Notes: generated by a model not told the origin, from the sequence alone. A DNA stretch of 64,000 nucleotides from Oscillospiraceae bacterium (GCA_902363145.1 CABIZB010000003.1:124001-188000), one strand, 5' to 3'. Counted from the stretch's first letter, positions 24,711 to 34,457 are shown. A program made the numbers and translations.

Positions 24711-24871
24711 AGAACCTGTCTTCATAAGAAACGTGTGCGGATTTTCTAGCATAATTTTGTTGCAGAGTAGGCAAAAATCCGCAGGCGGGCTTTCGCCCGG
24801 CAAGGATTTTTAACGCAGTCTGCGGCAAAATTTGCCGAAAAGACGTGCGCATATGCTTGTGAAGACGGGTT
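24711..24871. repeat. Palindromic AGAACC element
   Basis: 161 bp. The ends are inverted copies of AGAACC(T/C)GTCTTCA(T/C)AAG, followed inward by imperfect matches around GTGYGCG and AAAAATCC. The centre GCAGGCGGGCTTTCGCCCGGCAAGG is nearly the same as in the ATACTAATC elements, although the ends differ. No coding capacity. It lies between the divergent eno and clpC genes. Confidence 0.82.
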
Positions 24872-24999
24872 CTTATATTGATGATGACTACATACAAAAA
24901 GCCGTTCTGTTCAAAGGCTCGGACGAGGCATTTTTTAACACAGTGACAGTCAGCAGCAGCTCCATAGACATCTCCCCCTCCATGTGCGAGATAGACTAA
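24853..24999 (+). pseudogene. Possible 3' remnant of a disrupted gene
   Basis: 48-codon open frame that starts inside the palindromic element and continues 128 bp beyond it. The part outside the element has coding-like codon use (FKGSDEAFFNTVTVSSS ... MCEID), but there is no ribosome site and no recognisable family. It could be the 3' end of a gene cut by insertion of the element, or chance. Confidence 0.28.
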
Positions 25000-25096
25000 T
25001 TTTGCGATAACCATAATCCGACAGTTATTTCGGGAAAATCAGTCCATAATATAACAGCAAGCATATTATACCTTGTTATAGGAGATGTTGGAACTG
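25000..25096. other. clpC 5' region
   Basis: Short AT-rich gap before clpC with several TATAAT-like boxes (for example around 25070) but no convincing paired -35 box. I found no CIRCE element or CtsR-like repeat here. Confidence 0.4.
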
Positions 25097-27451
25097 ATGT
25101 ATAATCCCGAACTATTGACACGAAAAGCAAACACTATAATAAATAAGGCTTTTCTGCGTGCAGGAAAGCTGGGACACACCTATGTGGGCAGCGAGCATCT
25201 GCTCCTTGCCCTTGCCTCGGAAACGGGAAGCACCTCCGCAAGTATCCTGCGCTCCTGCGGTGCTACCGAGGAAAAGATACTGGGGAGAATAATCCGTCTC
25301 ATCGGCCGTGGAGAGCCGTCGGTGGTTGACAGCGACTCATTTACCCCTGCTGTGGCACGGATCATCTCCGCCGCCTGCCGTAATGCAGGGGCTACCGCCG
25401 AAAAGCCTGCGGGCACGGAGCATATCCTCGCCGCAATGCTAAAAGAGGAAAACTGCACCGCCGTAAGCATCATAACGGACATGGGCATAAGCACCGCCTC
25501 AGTTCTGGGAACGTGCAGGGGGCTTTCGGGGCTGGATATGAAGTATTTTCCGCCAATCACAAAAGCGCCCACCCTTATAAAGTACGGCAAAGATCTGACC
25601 GCTGCGGCTGCGGAAAACAAGTGCGACCCTGTTTTCTGCCGTGACAAAGAAATAGCTCGGGTGATACGCATATTGTCCCGCCGCACAAAAAACAACCCAT
25701 GCCTTGTGGGAGAAGCCGGCGTGGGCAAGACAGCCGTTGCGGAGGGCGTAGCGGCAGCCATCGTATCGGGAGATGTGCCCGACACCCTGAGGGGAAAGCA
25801 CATTTTCGCCCTTAACCTTACCTCTATGCTTGCGGGCGCAAAGTACAGGGGCGATTTTGAGGACAGGATAAAGCTCTGCATCGACGAGGTGATCGAAAAC
25901 GGCAGCATTATCCTTTTTATTGACGAGCTTCACACCATTGTGGGGGCAGGTGCGGCAGAGGGCGCCATTGATGCCGCAAATATCCTGAAGCCCCAGCTTG
26001 CCCGTGGAGAGCTACGGATAATCGGCGCCACCACCTTTGACGAATACCGCAAGTTCATCGGCAAGGATTCTGCCCTGGAGCGGCGCTTCCAGCAGGTCAT
26101 GGTGAGCGAGCCCTCACCCGAGGACGCTGTGAAGATACTGACAGGTCTCTGCCCATGCTACGAAAACTATCATAAGGTGCATATCTCATCAGAAGCGATT
26201 CAGGCGGCGGTGGATATGTCCGTTCGGTATGTGAATGACCGCTGCCTGCCAGACAAGGCCATTGACCTTATCGACGAAGCCGCTTCCAAGGTGCATATAA
26301 GGAACGGCAAAAAGGGTCTGAACGGTCTTGCGGAGGAGCTTACCGCCCTTATCGACAGAAATATGCCGAGAAAAGGCTCACTTGCGGAGGCTGTCGCATC
26401 CGAAAACACAACTCTGCCCACAGTCACAGCCGAGGACATTGCGGAGATACTTTCCGCCGCCACAGGCATTCCCGCCAGCAGGATATCGGAAGATGAGAGC
26501 AAGCGGCTCATAGGGCTTGAAGAGGAGCTTCACAAGCGTGTTATCGGGCAGAATGAAGCGGTATCCGCCGTGGCGAACGCAGTCCGCCGAAGCAGGGCGG
26601 GGCTGAGAGACCCAAAGCGTCCCGTAGGCTCATTTATATTCTCGGGCCCGTCGGGAGTGGGAAAGACCGAGCTTGCCAAAGCCCTTGCCGCCAGTCTTTT
26701 TGACAGCGAAAAGGCGCTTATCCGCTTTGATATGTCCGAATATATGGAAAAGCACAGCGTTTCACGGCTCATCGGCTCTCCCCCGGGATATGTGGGCTAT
26801 GACGAGGGCGGTCAGCTGACTGAGCAGGTGCGCCGCAGACCCTATTCCGTCATACTTTTTGACGAGATCGAAAAGGCCCACCCAGATGTTTCAAACATTC
26901 TCCTGCAGATACTGGAGGACGGCATTCTCACCGACAGTCAGGGACGGCGGATATCCTTTGCAAATACAGTGATAATCCTTACCTCAAACATCGGCGCAAA
27001 GGAGCTGACGGACAAAAGCTCCCTTGGCTTCGGCAGCAGCGAAATGACAGCTGCGGAGGAAAACAAGCGCATAAAAGCTGAGGTCACAAAGGATCTGAAA
27101 AAGTTTTTCCGTCCCGAAATGCTTGGGCGCATTGACGAGACCATCGTATTCGGCAAGCTGGACGGAAACGAGACGGAAAGCCTTGCACGGAAGCTACTTG
27201 ACGAGCTGAGAACACGTGCGCTTGCCATGGATATCTCCGTTGAATTTGCCCCCGAAGCGGTGACGAAGCTCATAAGCTGCGGCGAGAACGGAAAGCGTCC
27301 CGAAGCCCGTGCCCTGCGGCACATCATCACCGAGCAGATAGAAAATCTTCTCAGCATGAAGCTTATCGGCGGAGAAATATGCAAGGGCGACAACGTTATC
27401 CTCACAGCCGATGAAAACGGCTTCCGCTTTGCCTCCGACCAGAAGGTATAA
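25097..27451 (+). CDS. clpC: ClpC-type AAA+ unfoldase
   Basis: 784 residues from the ATG at 25097 (TATAGGAG 12 nt upstream); an ATG four codons earlier overlaps the ribosome site. Feeds proteins to ClpP. Two N-domain repeats (about 10-145; [14 protein letters not shown]), D1 ATPase (GEAGVGKT Walker [14 protein letters not shown]alker B), D2 ATPase ([29 protein letters not shown]) and sensor 2 [12 protein letters not shown]. The middle domain between D1 and D2 (about 420-465) is short and lacks the UVR-like coiled coil that binds MecA/McsB in Bacillus ClpC. No mcsA/mcsB/ctsR genes are beside it. ClpP and ClpX are encoded at 33-35 kb. Confidence 0.92.
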   Translation: MYNPELLTRKANTIINKAFLRAGKLGHTYVGSEHLLLALASETGSTSASILRSCGATEEKILGRIIRLIGRGEPSVVDSDSFTPAVARIISAACRNAGATAEKPAGTEHILAAMLKEENCTAVSIITDMGISTASVLGTCRGLSGLDMKYFPPITKAPTLIKYGKDLTAAAAENKCDPVFCRDKEIARVIRILSRRTKNNPCLVGEAGVGKTAVAEGVAAAIVSGDVPDTLRGKHIFALNLTSMLAGAKYRGDFEDRIKLCIDEVIENGSIILFIDELHTIVGAGAAEGAIDAANILKPQLARGELRIIGATTFDEYRKFIGKDSALERRFQQVMVSEPSPEDAVKILTGLCPCYENYHKVHISSEAIQAAVDMSVRYVNDRCLPDKAIDLIDEAASKVHIRNGKKGLNGLAEELTALIDRNMPRKGSLAEAVASENTTLPTVTAEDIAEILSAATGIPASRISEDESKRLIGLEEELHKRVIGQNEAVSAVANAVRRSRAGLRDPKRPVGSFIFSGPSGVGKTELAKALAASLFDSEKALIRFDMSEYMEKHSVSRLIGSPPGYVGYDEGGQLTEQVRRRPYSVILFDEIEKAHPDVSNILLQILEDGILTDSQGRRISFANTVIILTSNIGAKELTDKSSLGFGSSEMTAAEENKRIKAEVTKDLKKFFRPEMLGRIDETIVFGKLDGNETESLARKLLDELRTRALAMDISVEFAPEAVTKLISCGENGKRPEARALRHIITEQIENLLSMKLIGGEICKGDNVILTADENGFRFASDQKV

Positions 27452-27505
27452 TACACCGACACAGCGCATATATATGACCAAAGCACACGAAAGGTGGTCA
27501 TAAAT

Positions 27506-28246
27506 TTGCCTAATGTCTTTTTAAGCCCCTCGACTCAGGAGTGGAACAAGTACGCCACGGAGGGCAACGAGGAACAGTATATGAATCTGCTTGCCGACCT
27601 GATGGAGCCCTATCTGCTGTCATCGGGCATAAGCTTTACACGGAACGATCCTGCAAGGAACGTTAACGGAGCGATACAGGACTCCAACAACGGCTGGCAT
27701 GACGTTCATCTGGCGCTGCATACCAATGCGGGGGGCGGTCAGTATGCCAATGTTACACGGGGCGTTGAGATATACTACTCCCCCTACTCCGAGTACAGCA
27801 GGCGGCTTGCAACCATTATCGCAAACAATATGGAGACTATTTATCCTATCCCCGCCAAGGTGTCGGCGATACCCACCACATCTCTTGCGGAGGTGACAAG
27901 GACAAAGGCAGTGGCGGTGCTGGCTGAGCTGGGCTATCACGACAATTTTGAGGACGAAGCGTGGCTGAAAAACAATCTGGAGACCATTGCCCGCACACTG
28001 GTGCAGTCATTATGCGATTATTTCGGCATACCCTTTGTGGAGCCCGGACCTGTGAGAACGGGAGTAGCCGCAACTGACGGCTCCAACCTTAATATCCGCT
28101 GCTATCCCTCAACGGAATCCTACATTGTGGGAAAGATACCTGACGGCGGTCATGTAAATATTTACGGTGAATCCGGAAACTGGTACATTGTTAAATACGG
28201 TGACACAACGGGATATGCGGCAAAGGATTTTATAACGCTGACATAA
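27506..28246 (+). CDS. N-acetylmuramoyl-L-alanine amidase with SH3b domain
   Basis: 246 residues from a TTG at 27506, chosen because AAGGTGG lies 8 nt upstream and homologous proteins open with PNVFLSPSTQEWN; a GTG at 27494 would overlap the ribosome site. Amidase_3-type Zn hydrolase (about 1-175): SPSTQEWN, DVHLALHTNAGGG (metal His) and VLAELGYHDNFEDE (catalytic Glu). Then a bacterial SH3 domain (about 185-246; NIRCYPSTESYIVGKIPDGG) that would bind peptidoglycan. There is no signal peptide, so release by lysis or another route is needed; phage or spore origin is possible. Confidence 0.85.
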   Translation: MPNVFLSPSTQEWNKYATEGNEEQYMNLLADLMEPYLLSSGISFTRNDPARNVNGAIQDSNNGWHDVHLALHTNAGGGQYANVTRGVEIYYSPYSEYSRRLATIIANNMETIYPIPAKVSAIPTTSLAEVTRTKAVAVLAELGYHDNFEDEAWLKNNLETIARTLVQSLCDYFGIPFVEPGPVRTGVAATDGSNLNIRCYPSTESYIVGKIPDGGHVNIYGESGNWYIVKYGDTTGYAAKDFITLT

Positions 28247-28249
28247 AAT

Positions 28250-28290
28250 AAAGCGGAGCATTCCATTTTACTGAAATGCTCCGCTTTTGT
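28250..28290. terminator. Bidirectional terminator, amidase / small membrane protein
   Basis: AAAGCGGAGCATT / AATGCTCCGCTTT stem with T-rich tails on both strands, lying between convergent genes. Confidence 0.85.
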
Positions 28291-28404
28291 TTATTTATCC
28301 TTAAAATGCTGAACTATCAGATATACCGCTCCCGCAATTATCAATATGACTGCGCATATCACTATGGGGATATATCCGATGTTTTCTTCCGTAAGAAAGC
28401 TCAT
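28291..28404 (-). CDS. 37-residue single-helix membrane protein
   Basis: ATG at 28404, two bases after the GH2 stop, so probably translated by re-initiation (GAGGCG lies 6 nt upstream within the GH2 end). Sequence: SFLTEENIGYIPI, a 17-20-residue hydrophobic helix (VICAVILIIAGAVYLIV) and a basic end QHFKDK. Below normal gene-calling size. The layout is that of small regulatory or accessory membrane proteins; its role is unknown. The terminator directly after the stop supports a real gene end. Confidence 0.6.
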   Translation of the reverse strand: MSFLTEENIGYIPIVICAVILIIAGAVYLIVQHFKDK

Positions 28405-28405
28405 A

Positions 28406-31400
28406 TCACGCCTCGAACTTAAAGGACTTGAAGTCAAAGTCGCTGCCGGGGAGGAATGCAAACGCTACCTTGCACTTGCCGCTTATTCCTTCAAGAGCAA
28501 ACTCTCTGGGAGTGTATTCATCTGCACCCTTGAACTCGGCAAGAACACGCTTTTCGGTGTCGCCTGTGAAGATAACGTGGATACTGTTGAGGGGCAGGTG
28601 GGACTTACCTGTAATGATTATCTTTGTGGGCTGCTTCTCGCTGAAATCAAACTCGCCGAAATTCAGCATAACGTTGTTGCCTATTCCTGTAACTGCGTCA
28701 GGCTCGGCGGTAAACTTGTCGCCGTAAACGCTCTCATTGTCCGCAGCGTTTATCTCGCCGAACTCCTTGTCGGGCTTCCGGAATACAAAGCCCTGAACGT
28801 TGTAGCCGTCATCGGACTCCATTACAAAGGTGTGCATACCCTTGAGCACCTTATTGAGCTTGAAGGTGTTGGGGATATAGGTGAGCCACTGGGGAGGCTC
28901 ATGGTAGCTGAACTCGCCTATCATCTCGCCGCCCTCGCCGGGGATACCGTCATAGAAGCGGATCTTTACGGGTGTGGTGCAGTTTGCGAAGATGGGCACT
29001 GTTACAGTGTCGCTTCCTATGCTGCCGAAGTCAACGTTCTCGAAGCCAAACCAGCTGTTTTCATTTGCAAAGCCTGCGCCTCTTTCGATGCCGTTGCTGA
29101 TGTTATCGGTCTGAACGGTGTGAAGTCCGCCAAGTACAAGCTCATAGGGATTGAAGGAAGCTGCGCCCAGTCCCTCGCCTGTGAGCTTCAGGGCGGTAAG
29201 GATATGGTACTTCTCTGTGCCGTTCTTGCAGAGCGCTCTCAGGAAGAACTCGCCGTCGCCCTTGCAGCGAACTGTAATCTCGCCGTTTTCAACGGAAACT
29301 ATCTCGGCGATATTGGACTTAATGCCGAGAACTGTTGTGATCCTAAACTCAATATCATTTGCGTAGGTCGCATTTGCGGGATATACCTTTGTTCTGAACT
29401 TCATCTCCTTGCAGTCGGGAGTGAATGTTCTGGAGTCGCTTACAAATTCTATCTTGCGGACAGGAATGTCGATAGTCTCATCGGGGCACTCGGCATTTCT
29501 GTGAGTGTTCTCTTCCATTGCAGAGATGCCGCTTACCTTGTCAGCCTGAACAGCCTTGAGGGTAACTGTGCTGTCGGGGAGAGAGGGAGAGGTTACCTTG
29601 ACGGTGATATCCCCTGCTTCCTCCTTGGCTGCGATTATTGCAATAAGCTTGCCTGAGAAAAGTCTGCGGGAGGTTCCCTTGTACTGCTCGTAATCGGTGG
29701 AGTCGCCGTTGTCCAGTCCCACAAGTCTGCCTGCGCCGCTTACCTCAACGAAAACACGGTTGTTGGCATTTGCAACGTGGTTGCCCTCTGCGTCGAATGC
29801 GGATATCTCAACAAATGCAAGGTCGGTGCCGTCTGCCTTGACAGTATCATTTTCGGGGATAAGGCGTATCTCAGCGGTATCGCCGAAGGAGCGCTGAACA
29901 TCACGTGCGATCTCATTGCCGCTCTCGTCGTAAGCAATCGCCAGCAGCTCGCCCTTGGTGTATTTTGCAATGGTGTTGAGGGTAAGCTCCATGCCCTTTA
30001 CATGGTCGATATCCTTTTCGGCAATTTTTTCACCGTTGAGGAAAAGCTCAACTCTGGGGGCGTTGGTGGTAACTCTTATATCGATTTCCTGACCCTCGAT
30101 GAAATCCCAGTAAGGGAAGATATGAACGAAAGGAGACTTCTTATAATCTGTCCACTCGGCACGGAAGATATATGCGCTGTCCTTGGGGAAGCCTGCGGTA
30201 TCTATCTGACCAAAGTAGCTGTTCTTTGTATCGTATGGAGTAGGCTCACCGATGTAGTCAAAGCCTGTCCAGATGAACTGACCTGCGCAGAACTTGGCGT
30301 CACGGTCGGGAATGATGCACGCCTCGGTGTTCTTTGCAGCCCAGCCTGTGGTGCTGTTGCCAAGGGCGGAGCACTGCTCGTCATCATCGGAGAGGACGGA
30401 CTGTGCAAGGGGGAAGTGATATACGCCACGGCTCTGCACAACGGAGGAGGTCTCACTGCCGTAGATCATCCAGTCGGGGTGCTTTTCGTGCTGCTCATGG
30501 TAAAGTCTCTCGGCATAGTTGTAGCCTGCCAGCTTTACGATATCCGCACACTTCTGTGCGCCCTCCCACTGCATGAAGTTGGAGCCGATGGTAACATATC
30601 CGTTTGCTCTGTAATCATGCTCACGGACAAGTCCCAGCAGCCATGAAGCTATCTCCTGACCTCTTTCGTCAGCGTGGGTGTCATATATTTCGTTTCCTAT
30701 GCTCCAGCCGATAACTGAGGGGTGGTTTCGGTCACGGCGTACCCATGAAGCAACATCTGTGGGAGCCCACTCGTGGAAAAATCCTGCATAGTCATAGTCG
30801 GTCTTGTGTCTCTCCCACATATCAAAGCCCTCGGAGAGAATGAGGAAGCCCATTTCATCTGCCAGCTCCATAAGCTCAACAGCGGGCATATTGTGGCTGG
30901 TTCTTATAGCGTTGATGCCCATAACTCTGAGCTTTTTCAGCTTTCTTACGATAGCCGCACGGTTAACGGCAGCACCAAGTGAGCCAAGGTCATGGTGCTC
31001 GCAGCAGCCGTGGAGCTTTACATGCCTGTCGTTAAGAAAGAAGCCCTTGTCAGTGGTGAACTCAGCCTTGCGGAAGCCGAAGCGGTTCTTTACGGTCTGT
31101 ATGGTCTCGCCGTTCTTTACAAGCTCTGTTACCATGGTGTAAAGGTGAGGATCGTCGATATCCCACAGCACGGGCTTGTCAACGTGCATTGTTATGGTAT
31201 TTACGGAGTAGTTCACCTTGTCGCTGCGGATAGCCTCGGGGATACGTGTCCTGTCATATGCGCAGCAGGGATATTCGGAAGAACATACTGCATTGTCGCC
31301 ATCATAAACGGTCTCTCTTATTGAAAGCCCCTCGACGGTAACGCCTACGGGGCGAACTGCCTCGGCGGAAACTGTAACATTGCCCTCAATATCGGCGGAG

Positions 31401-31870
31401 ATATAAACACCGTCACTTGTGATATGGCAGTCGGGGTAATTTCTCATCCATACACGGCGGTAAATTCCTGCGCCCGAGTACCATCTGGAGTTGGGGCAGC
31501 GGTAATCAACACGAACGGTTATCTCGTTCTCGCCGTCACGGAGCAGGTCAGTAATGTCAAACTCGAATGTGGAATAGCCGTACTTCCACTCCCCTGCCAG
31601 TTCGCCGTTAACGTAGGTCTTGCTGTCCATATAAACGCCCTCGAAGCGAATGGAGGTGCGAACGCCGTCAAGCTTTTCATAGCTGAACTTTTTTCTGTAC
31701 CAGCCTGTGGAGGTCTCGTAAAGATTTCTTGTTTCATAGATCATCCAGTCGTGGGGAATATCCACTCTTGTCCATTTAAGGTCAGAGGAATACTCGGTAT
31801 CAATGGGATTTTTTGAAAATTCCCAGCCGTCACAGAAAAGATGATCTTTTGAGATTTCGTTGAGATTCAT
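28406..31870 (-). CDS. GH2 beta-galactosidase
   Basis: 1154 residues from the ATG at 31870 (GGAAGGAAA upstream). GH2 layout: sugar-binding jelly roll (about 15-165; WRYRKKF-like strand and YVNGELAGEWKYGYSTFEFD), an Ig-like domain (about 175-285), then a TIM barrel (about 285-590) with IRTSHNM, the acid/base Glu in GWSIGNEIYD and the nucleophile Glu in MIYGSETSS. The long C-terminal part (600-1154) holds DUF4982-like and Ig-like domains and a likely carbohydrate-binding domain. No signal peptide, so cytoplasmic. Divergent from an AraC gene that is its likely activator. Other GH2 activities (for example beta-glucuronidase) cannot be excluded by eye. Confidence 0.9.
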   Translation of the reverse strand: MNLNEISKDHLFCDGWEFSKNPIDTEYSSDLKWTRVDIPHDWMIYETRNLYETSTGWYRKKFSYEKLDGVRTSIRFEGVYMDSKTYVNGELAGEWKYGYSTFEFDITDLLRDGENEITVRVDYRCPNSRWYSGAGIYRRVWMRNYPDCHITSDGVYISADIEGNVTVSAEAVRPVGVTVEGLSIRETVYDGDNAVCSSEYPCCAYDRTRIPEAIRSDKVNYSVNTITMHVDKPVLWDIDDPHLYTMVTELVKNGETIQTVKNRFGFRKAEFTTDKGFFLNDRHVKLHGCCEHHDLGSLGAAVNRAAIVRKLKKLRVMGINAIRTSHNMPAVELMELADEMGFLILSEGFDMWERHKTDYDYAGFFHEWAPTDVASWVRRDRNHPSVIGWSIGNEIYDTHADERGQEIASWLLGLVREHDYRANGYVTIGSNFMQWEGAQKCADIVKLAGYNYAERLYHEQHEKHPDWMIYGSETSSVVQSRGVYHFPLAQSVLSDDDEQCSALGNSTTGWAAKNTEACIIPDRDAKFCAGQFIWTGFDYIGEPTPYDTKNSYFGQIDTAGFPKDSAYIFRAEWTDYKKSPFVHIFPYWDFIEGQEIDIRVTTNAPRVELFLNGEKIAEKDIDHVKGMELTLNTIAKYTKGELLAIAYDESGNEIARDVQRSFGDTAEIRLIPENDTVKADGTDLAFVEISAFDAEGNHVANANNRVFVEVSGAGRLVGLDNGDSTDYEQYKGTSRRLFSGKLIAIIAAKEEAGDITVKVTSPSLPDSTVTLKAVQADKVSGISAMEENTHRNAECPDETIDIPVRKIEFVSDSRTFTPDCKEMKFRTKVYPANATYANDIEFRITTVLGIKSNIAEIVSVENGEITVRCKGDGEFFLRALCKNGTEKYHILTALKLTGEGLGAASFNPYELVLGGLHTVQTDNISNGIERGAGFANENSWFGFENVDFGSIGSDTVTVPIFANCTTPVKIRFYDGIPGEGGEMIGEFSYHEPPQWLTYIPNTFKLNKVLKGMHTFVMESDDGYNVQGFVFRKPDKEFGEINAADNESVYGDKFTAEPDAVTGIGNNVMLNFGEFDFSEKQPTKIIITGKSHLPLNSIHVIFTGDTEKRVLAEFKGADEYTPREFALEGISGKCKVAFAFLPGSDFDFKSFKFEA

Positions 31871-31892
31871 ATTGATTTTTCCTTCCATATAT

Positions 31893-31921
31893 ATTATAAT
31901 TTACTATGTAAAAATTTTAAA
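31893..31921 (-). promoter_or_regulatory. GH2 gene promoter with candidate operator
   Basis: A good -10 box (TATAAT) but a poor -35 (TTTAAA), as expected if an activator is needed. The palindrome TTTAC-N3-GTAAA (31900-31912) lies in the spacer. Confidence 0.5.
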
Positions 31922-31938
31922 CCAAAGGACGTGCGGAC

Positions 31939-32745
31939 ATGGACGAAGCCATTTACCCCATAGCCAAGAACCCTAACAAGTCGCTGCTGACTGCCGCAGG
32001 AGTGGGCTGGTGCGACCTGCAATATCACTGCATACGCAAGGACGGATACCCTCAGCCCCAGATAAACTACTGCACCGAGGGCAAAGGCGTTCTTGTCACA
32101 GAGGGAAAAAACACGGAGATAACAAAGGGAATGTCGTTTTTTCTCCCTGCCGATGTGCCACACGAATACTACGCTTTAGGCGATGTGTGGTCGCTTGAAT
32201 GGGTAACATTTTCAGGCTGCGGCTGCGCTGCACTGCTGGAGCAGTTCGGGCTGAAAAACGCCGTCACCGCATTCCATGAGGATCCAAGCGAAATGGAGCG
32301 TGCATGGCAGTCCATCTACACCATTCTTAAGCGCAATAACGAAAACGCCTCTCTCCGTGCGGATTCCTATATGTACCGATTTCTTACCGAATACCAGATA
32401 AGCCGCATGAAGCCTGCGGGAACACCCTCGGAATTTTCCGCTTTCAAACTGGCGGAGGAATACATCTCCGCTCATCTGTCGGAAGAGATAGCCATGGAGG
32501 ATATCGCCGCTGCCGCAGGAGTTTCCCCCCAGTACCTGTGCCGAATTTTCAAGCGCAAGACCGATATGCGGCCATTCCAGTACATCAACTGCCGCCGGCT
32601 TTCCTATGCAAAGCAGCTGCTCACCAAGGGAAACATGACCGTTTCTCAGGTGTCGGAGGCGGTGGGATATCACGATGCCAGTTATTTCTGCAAGCTGTTC
32701 CGTGCCCAGGAGGGGGTTTCTCCGAAAAAGTTTATGTCCTCGTGA
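31939..32745 (+). CDS. AraC family transcriptional regulator
   Basis: 268 residues; AAAGGACG 8 nt before the ATG. N-terminal cupin (about 20-110; PQINYCTEGKGVLV and FLPADVPHEYYAL) that would bind a sugar, and C-terminal pair of helix-turn-helix units (about 165-268; MEDIAAAAGVSPQYLCRIFKRKT and VSQVSEAVGYHDASYFCKLFRAQEGVSPKKF, the AraC signature). Divergent from the GH2 gene, so it is likely to control it in response to a galactoside. Confidence 0.93.
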   Translation: MDEAIYPIAKNPNKSLLTAAGVGWCDLQYHCIRKDGYPQPQINYCTEGKGVLVTEGKNTEITKGMSFFLPADVPHEYYALGDVWSLEWVTFSGCGCAALLEQFGLKNAVTAFHEDPSEMERAWQSIYTILKRNNENASLRADSYMYRFLTEYQISRMKPAGTPSEFSAFKLAEEYISAHLSEEIAMEDIAAAAGVSPQYLCRIFKRKTDMRPFQYINCRRLSYAKQLLTKGNMTVSQVSEAVGYHDASYFCKLFRAQEGVSPKKFMSS

Positions 32746-32847
32746 AAAATTTTGTATGATTTAACTGAATTATACCGCAAAATCCACACTTTGTCAATAT
32801 AAGCTTTTTCGCCCAGGAGGGAAAATATAAATATTTGAAACTGATTT

Positions 32848-33007
32848 ATACTAATCTTCAATCGTTCTGTAGATAAAACCCACAGATAGAATAAGACCAG
32901 TCTAGGAAAGCGACTGCAGGCGGGCTTGCCGCCCGACAAGGGAGCTTGACGACGAATGGGCTTATTCTATCCGAGGATTTGTCTATAGGTTGATTGAAGA
33001 TTAGTAT
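32848..33007. repeat. Palindromic ATACTAATC element, full-length copy 2
   Basis: 160 bp, same ends and same central hairpin (GGCGGGCTTGCCGCCCG) as the copy at 20838. The inner stem reads ATAGAATAAG / CTTATTCTAT here against TGAAATAAG / CTTATTTCA in copy 1: both arms have changed together. It lies between the convergent araC and clpX genes. Confidence 0.88.
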
Positions 33008-33014
33008 TACACAT

Positions 33015-33064
33015 AAAAAAATCCGACCTGAAACGCAAACAAATCAAGTTGCGTTTCAGGTCGG
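33015..33064 (-). terminator. clpX terminator
   Basis: Perfect 16-bp stem CCGACCTGAAACGCAA / TTGCGTTTCAGGTCGG followed on the minus strand by ATTTTTTT. Confidence 0.93.
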
Positions 33065-33079
33065 TCATTTTTATAATTC

Positions 33080-34366
33080 TTATGCCTTTTTCTTCTGAGC
33101 AGGCTTGGTGCCTGTGGCGATAAGGGGCTTTGCGCCTTCTGTTACGCACGCCTCAGTGATAGTCACCTTGACAATATTCTCATCGGAAGGAGCTGTGAAC
33201 ATGGTATCCTGTAAAAGTCCTTCAACGATAGCTCTGAGGCCTCTTGCGCCTGTTTTCTGCTTGATAGCCTTTTCTGCAATGGCAGTAAGTGCGGCATCAT
33301 CAAACACAAGCTCAATGCCGTCAAGCTCGAACAGCTTCTGATACTGCTTTACCAGAGCGTTCTTAGGCTCGCTGAGTATTCTTACAAGGGCAGCTTCGTC
33401 CAGCTCGTCAAGCACTGTGATAACAGGAAGACGGCCCACCAGCTCGGGAACCATGCCGAACTTTACCAGGTCCTGAGGAGTAACGTCCTTGAAGATGTTT
33501 ACTTCCTTTTCGGACTTGCTTCTTACATCTGCGCCGAAGCCCAGTGTAGAGGAATCAATTCTCTTCTTGATAGTCTGCTCCAGTCCGTCAAACGCACCGC
33601 CGCAGATGAAGAGGATATTCTTTGTATTGATGTGCAGGCACTCCTGATAAGGGTTCTTTCTGCCGCCCTGAGGAGGAACGTTGGAAACTGTACCCTCGAT
33701 TATCTTGAGCAGAGCCTGCTGAACGCCCTCACCGCTTACATCACGGGTGATGGACATATTCTCCGACTTTCTTGCGATCTTGTCGATCTCATCGATATAA
33801 ACGATGCCTCTCTCGGCAGCCTGGATATCATAATCAGCCGCCTGAATAAGTCTGAGAAGCACGTTCTCAACGTCATCGCCAACGTAACCTGCCTCGGTAA
33901 GGGTGGTCGCATCGGCTATTGCAAAGGGAACGTCAAGTATCTTTGCAAGGGTCTGAGCAAGCAGTGTCTTACCGACACCTGTGGGGCCCAGAAGGATAAC
34001 GTTTGACTTCTGAAGCTCAACAGCGTTGTCGTCCTTGTCGGAAAGGCTGTTTATTCTCTTGTAATGGTTATACACCGCAACGGCAAGAGCTATCTTTGCA
34101 GCGTCCTGACCGATGATGTATTCGTCCATGATCTTCTTTATTTCAAGGGGCTTTTTAAGGCTGAGAGCCTTGGAAGGCTTGCCGAACTTTTCAAGATGAT
34201 CGGGAGACGGAACATATCCGAGTGCCTCATTATTCATGAGCATTTCATAGCAGTAAATAATGCACTCGTCGCAGATGTTTGCGTTGCCTGCTGAAAAGAG
34301 GTTCTGAACCTCAGGCTCAGTCTTGCCGCAAAAGCTGCATCTTTTAAAGTTTCTGTCTGCGGGCAT
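33080..34366 (-). CDS. clpX: ATP-dependent Clp protease ATPase subunit ClpX
   Basis: 428 residues from the ATG at 34366 (AAAGGATTG 8 nt upstream); a Met five codons before is an alternative. Recognises tagged or unfolded proteins and feeds ClpP. Zinc-binding N-domain CSFCGKTE ... CDECI (four Cys), Walker A GPTGVGKT, Walker [11 protein letters not shown], pore loop [11 protein letters not shown], the ClpP-binding loop LGFGAD and sensor 2 GARGLRAI. C-terminus ends in a Lys-rich tail. It follows clpP, separated by a terminator-like hairpin. Confidence 0.97.
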   Translation of the reverse strand: MPADRNFKRCSFCGKTEPEVQNLFSAGNANICDECIIYCYEMLMNNEALGYVPSPDHLEKFGKPSKALSLKKPLEIKKIMDEYIIGQDAAKIALAVAVYNHYKRINSLSDKDDNAVELQKSNVILLGPTGVGKTLLAQTLAKILDVPFAIADATTLTEAGYVGDDVENVLLRLIQAADYDIQAAERGIVYIDEIDKIARKSENMSITRDVSGEGVQQALLKIIEGTVSNVPPQGGRKNPYQECLHINTKNILFICGGAFDGLEQTIKKRIDSSTLGFGADVRSKSEKEVNIFKDVTPQDLVKFGMVPELVGRLPVITVLDELDEAALVRILSEPKNALVKQYQKLFELDGIELVFDDAALTAIAEKAIKQKTGARGLRAIVEGLLQDTMFTAPSDENIVKVTITEACVTEGAKPLIATGTKPAQKKKA

Positions 34367-34390
34367 CCGTATCAATCCTTTCATAGGGGT

Positions 34391-34444
34391 TTTAAAATAA
34401 AGCTCCGCTGCCCATACGGACATTTCCGTAAAGACGGCGGAGCT
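34391..34444 (-). terminator. Hairpin between clpP and clpX
   Basis: AGCTCCGC / GCGGAGCT outer stem with inner TACGGA / TCCGTA stem, then TTTATTTTAAAA on the minus strand, 14 nt after the clpP stop. It is likely to reduce or end transcription before clpX. Confidence 0.72.
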
Positions 34445-34457
34445 ATCTCTCTTATCT

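Noticed and set aside
24711..24871. Insertion sequence with transposase
   Set aside because: Only 161 bp, with no coding frame for a transposase; only a non-autonomous element is possible.
27506..28246. Prophage lysis cassette
   Set aside because: No holin, tail or integrase gene beside the amidase; it stands alone after clpC.
28346..29656. 436-codon plus-strand frame opposite GH2
   Set aside because: Antisense shadow; its composition and lack of any motif argue against a gene.
29777..30646. 289-codon frame on the plus strand within the GH2 gene
   Set aside because: Antisense shadow of a well-supported GH2 enzyme; no promoter or ribosome site.
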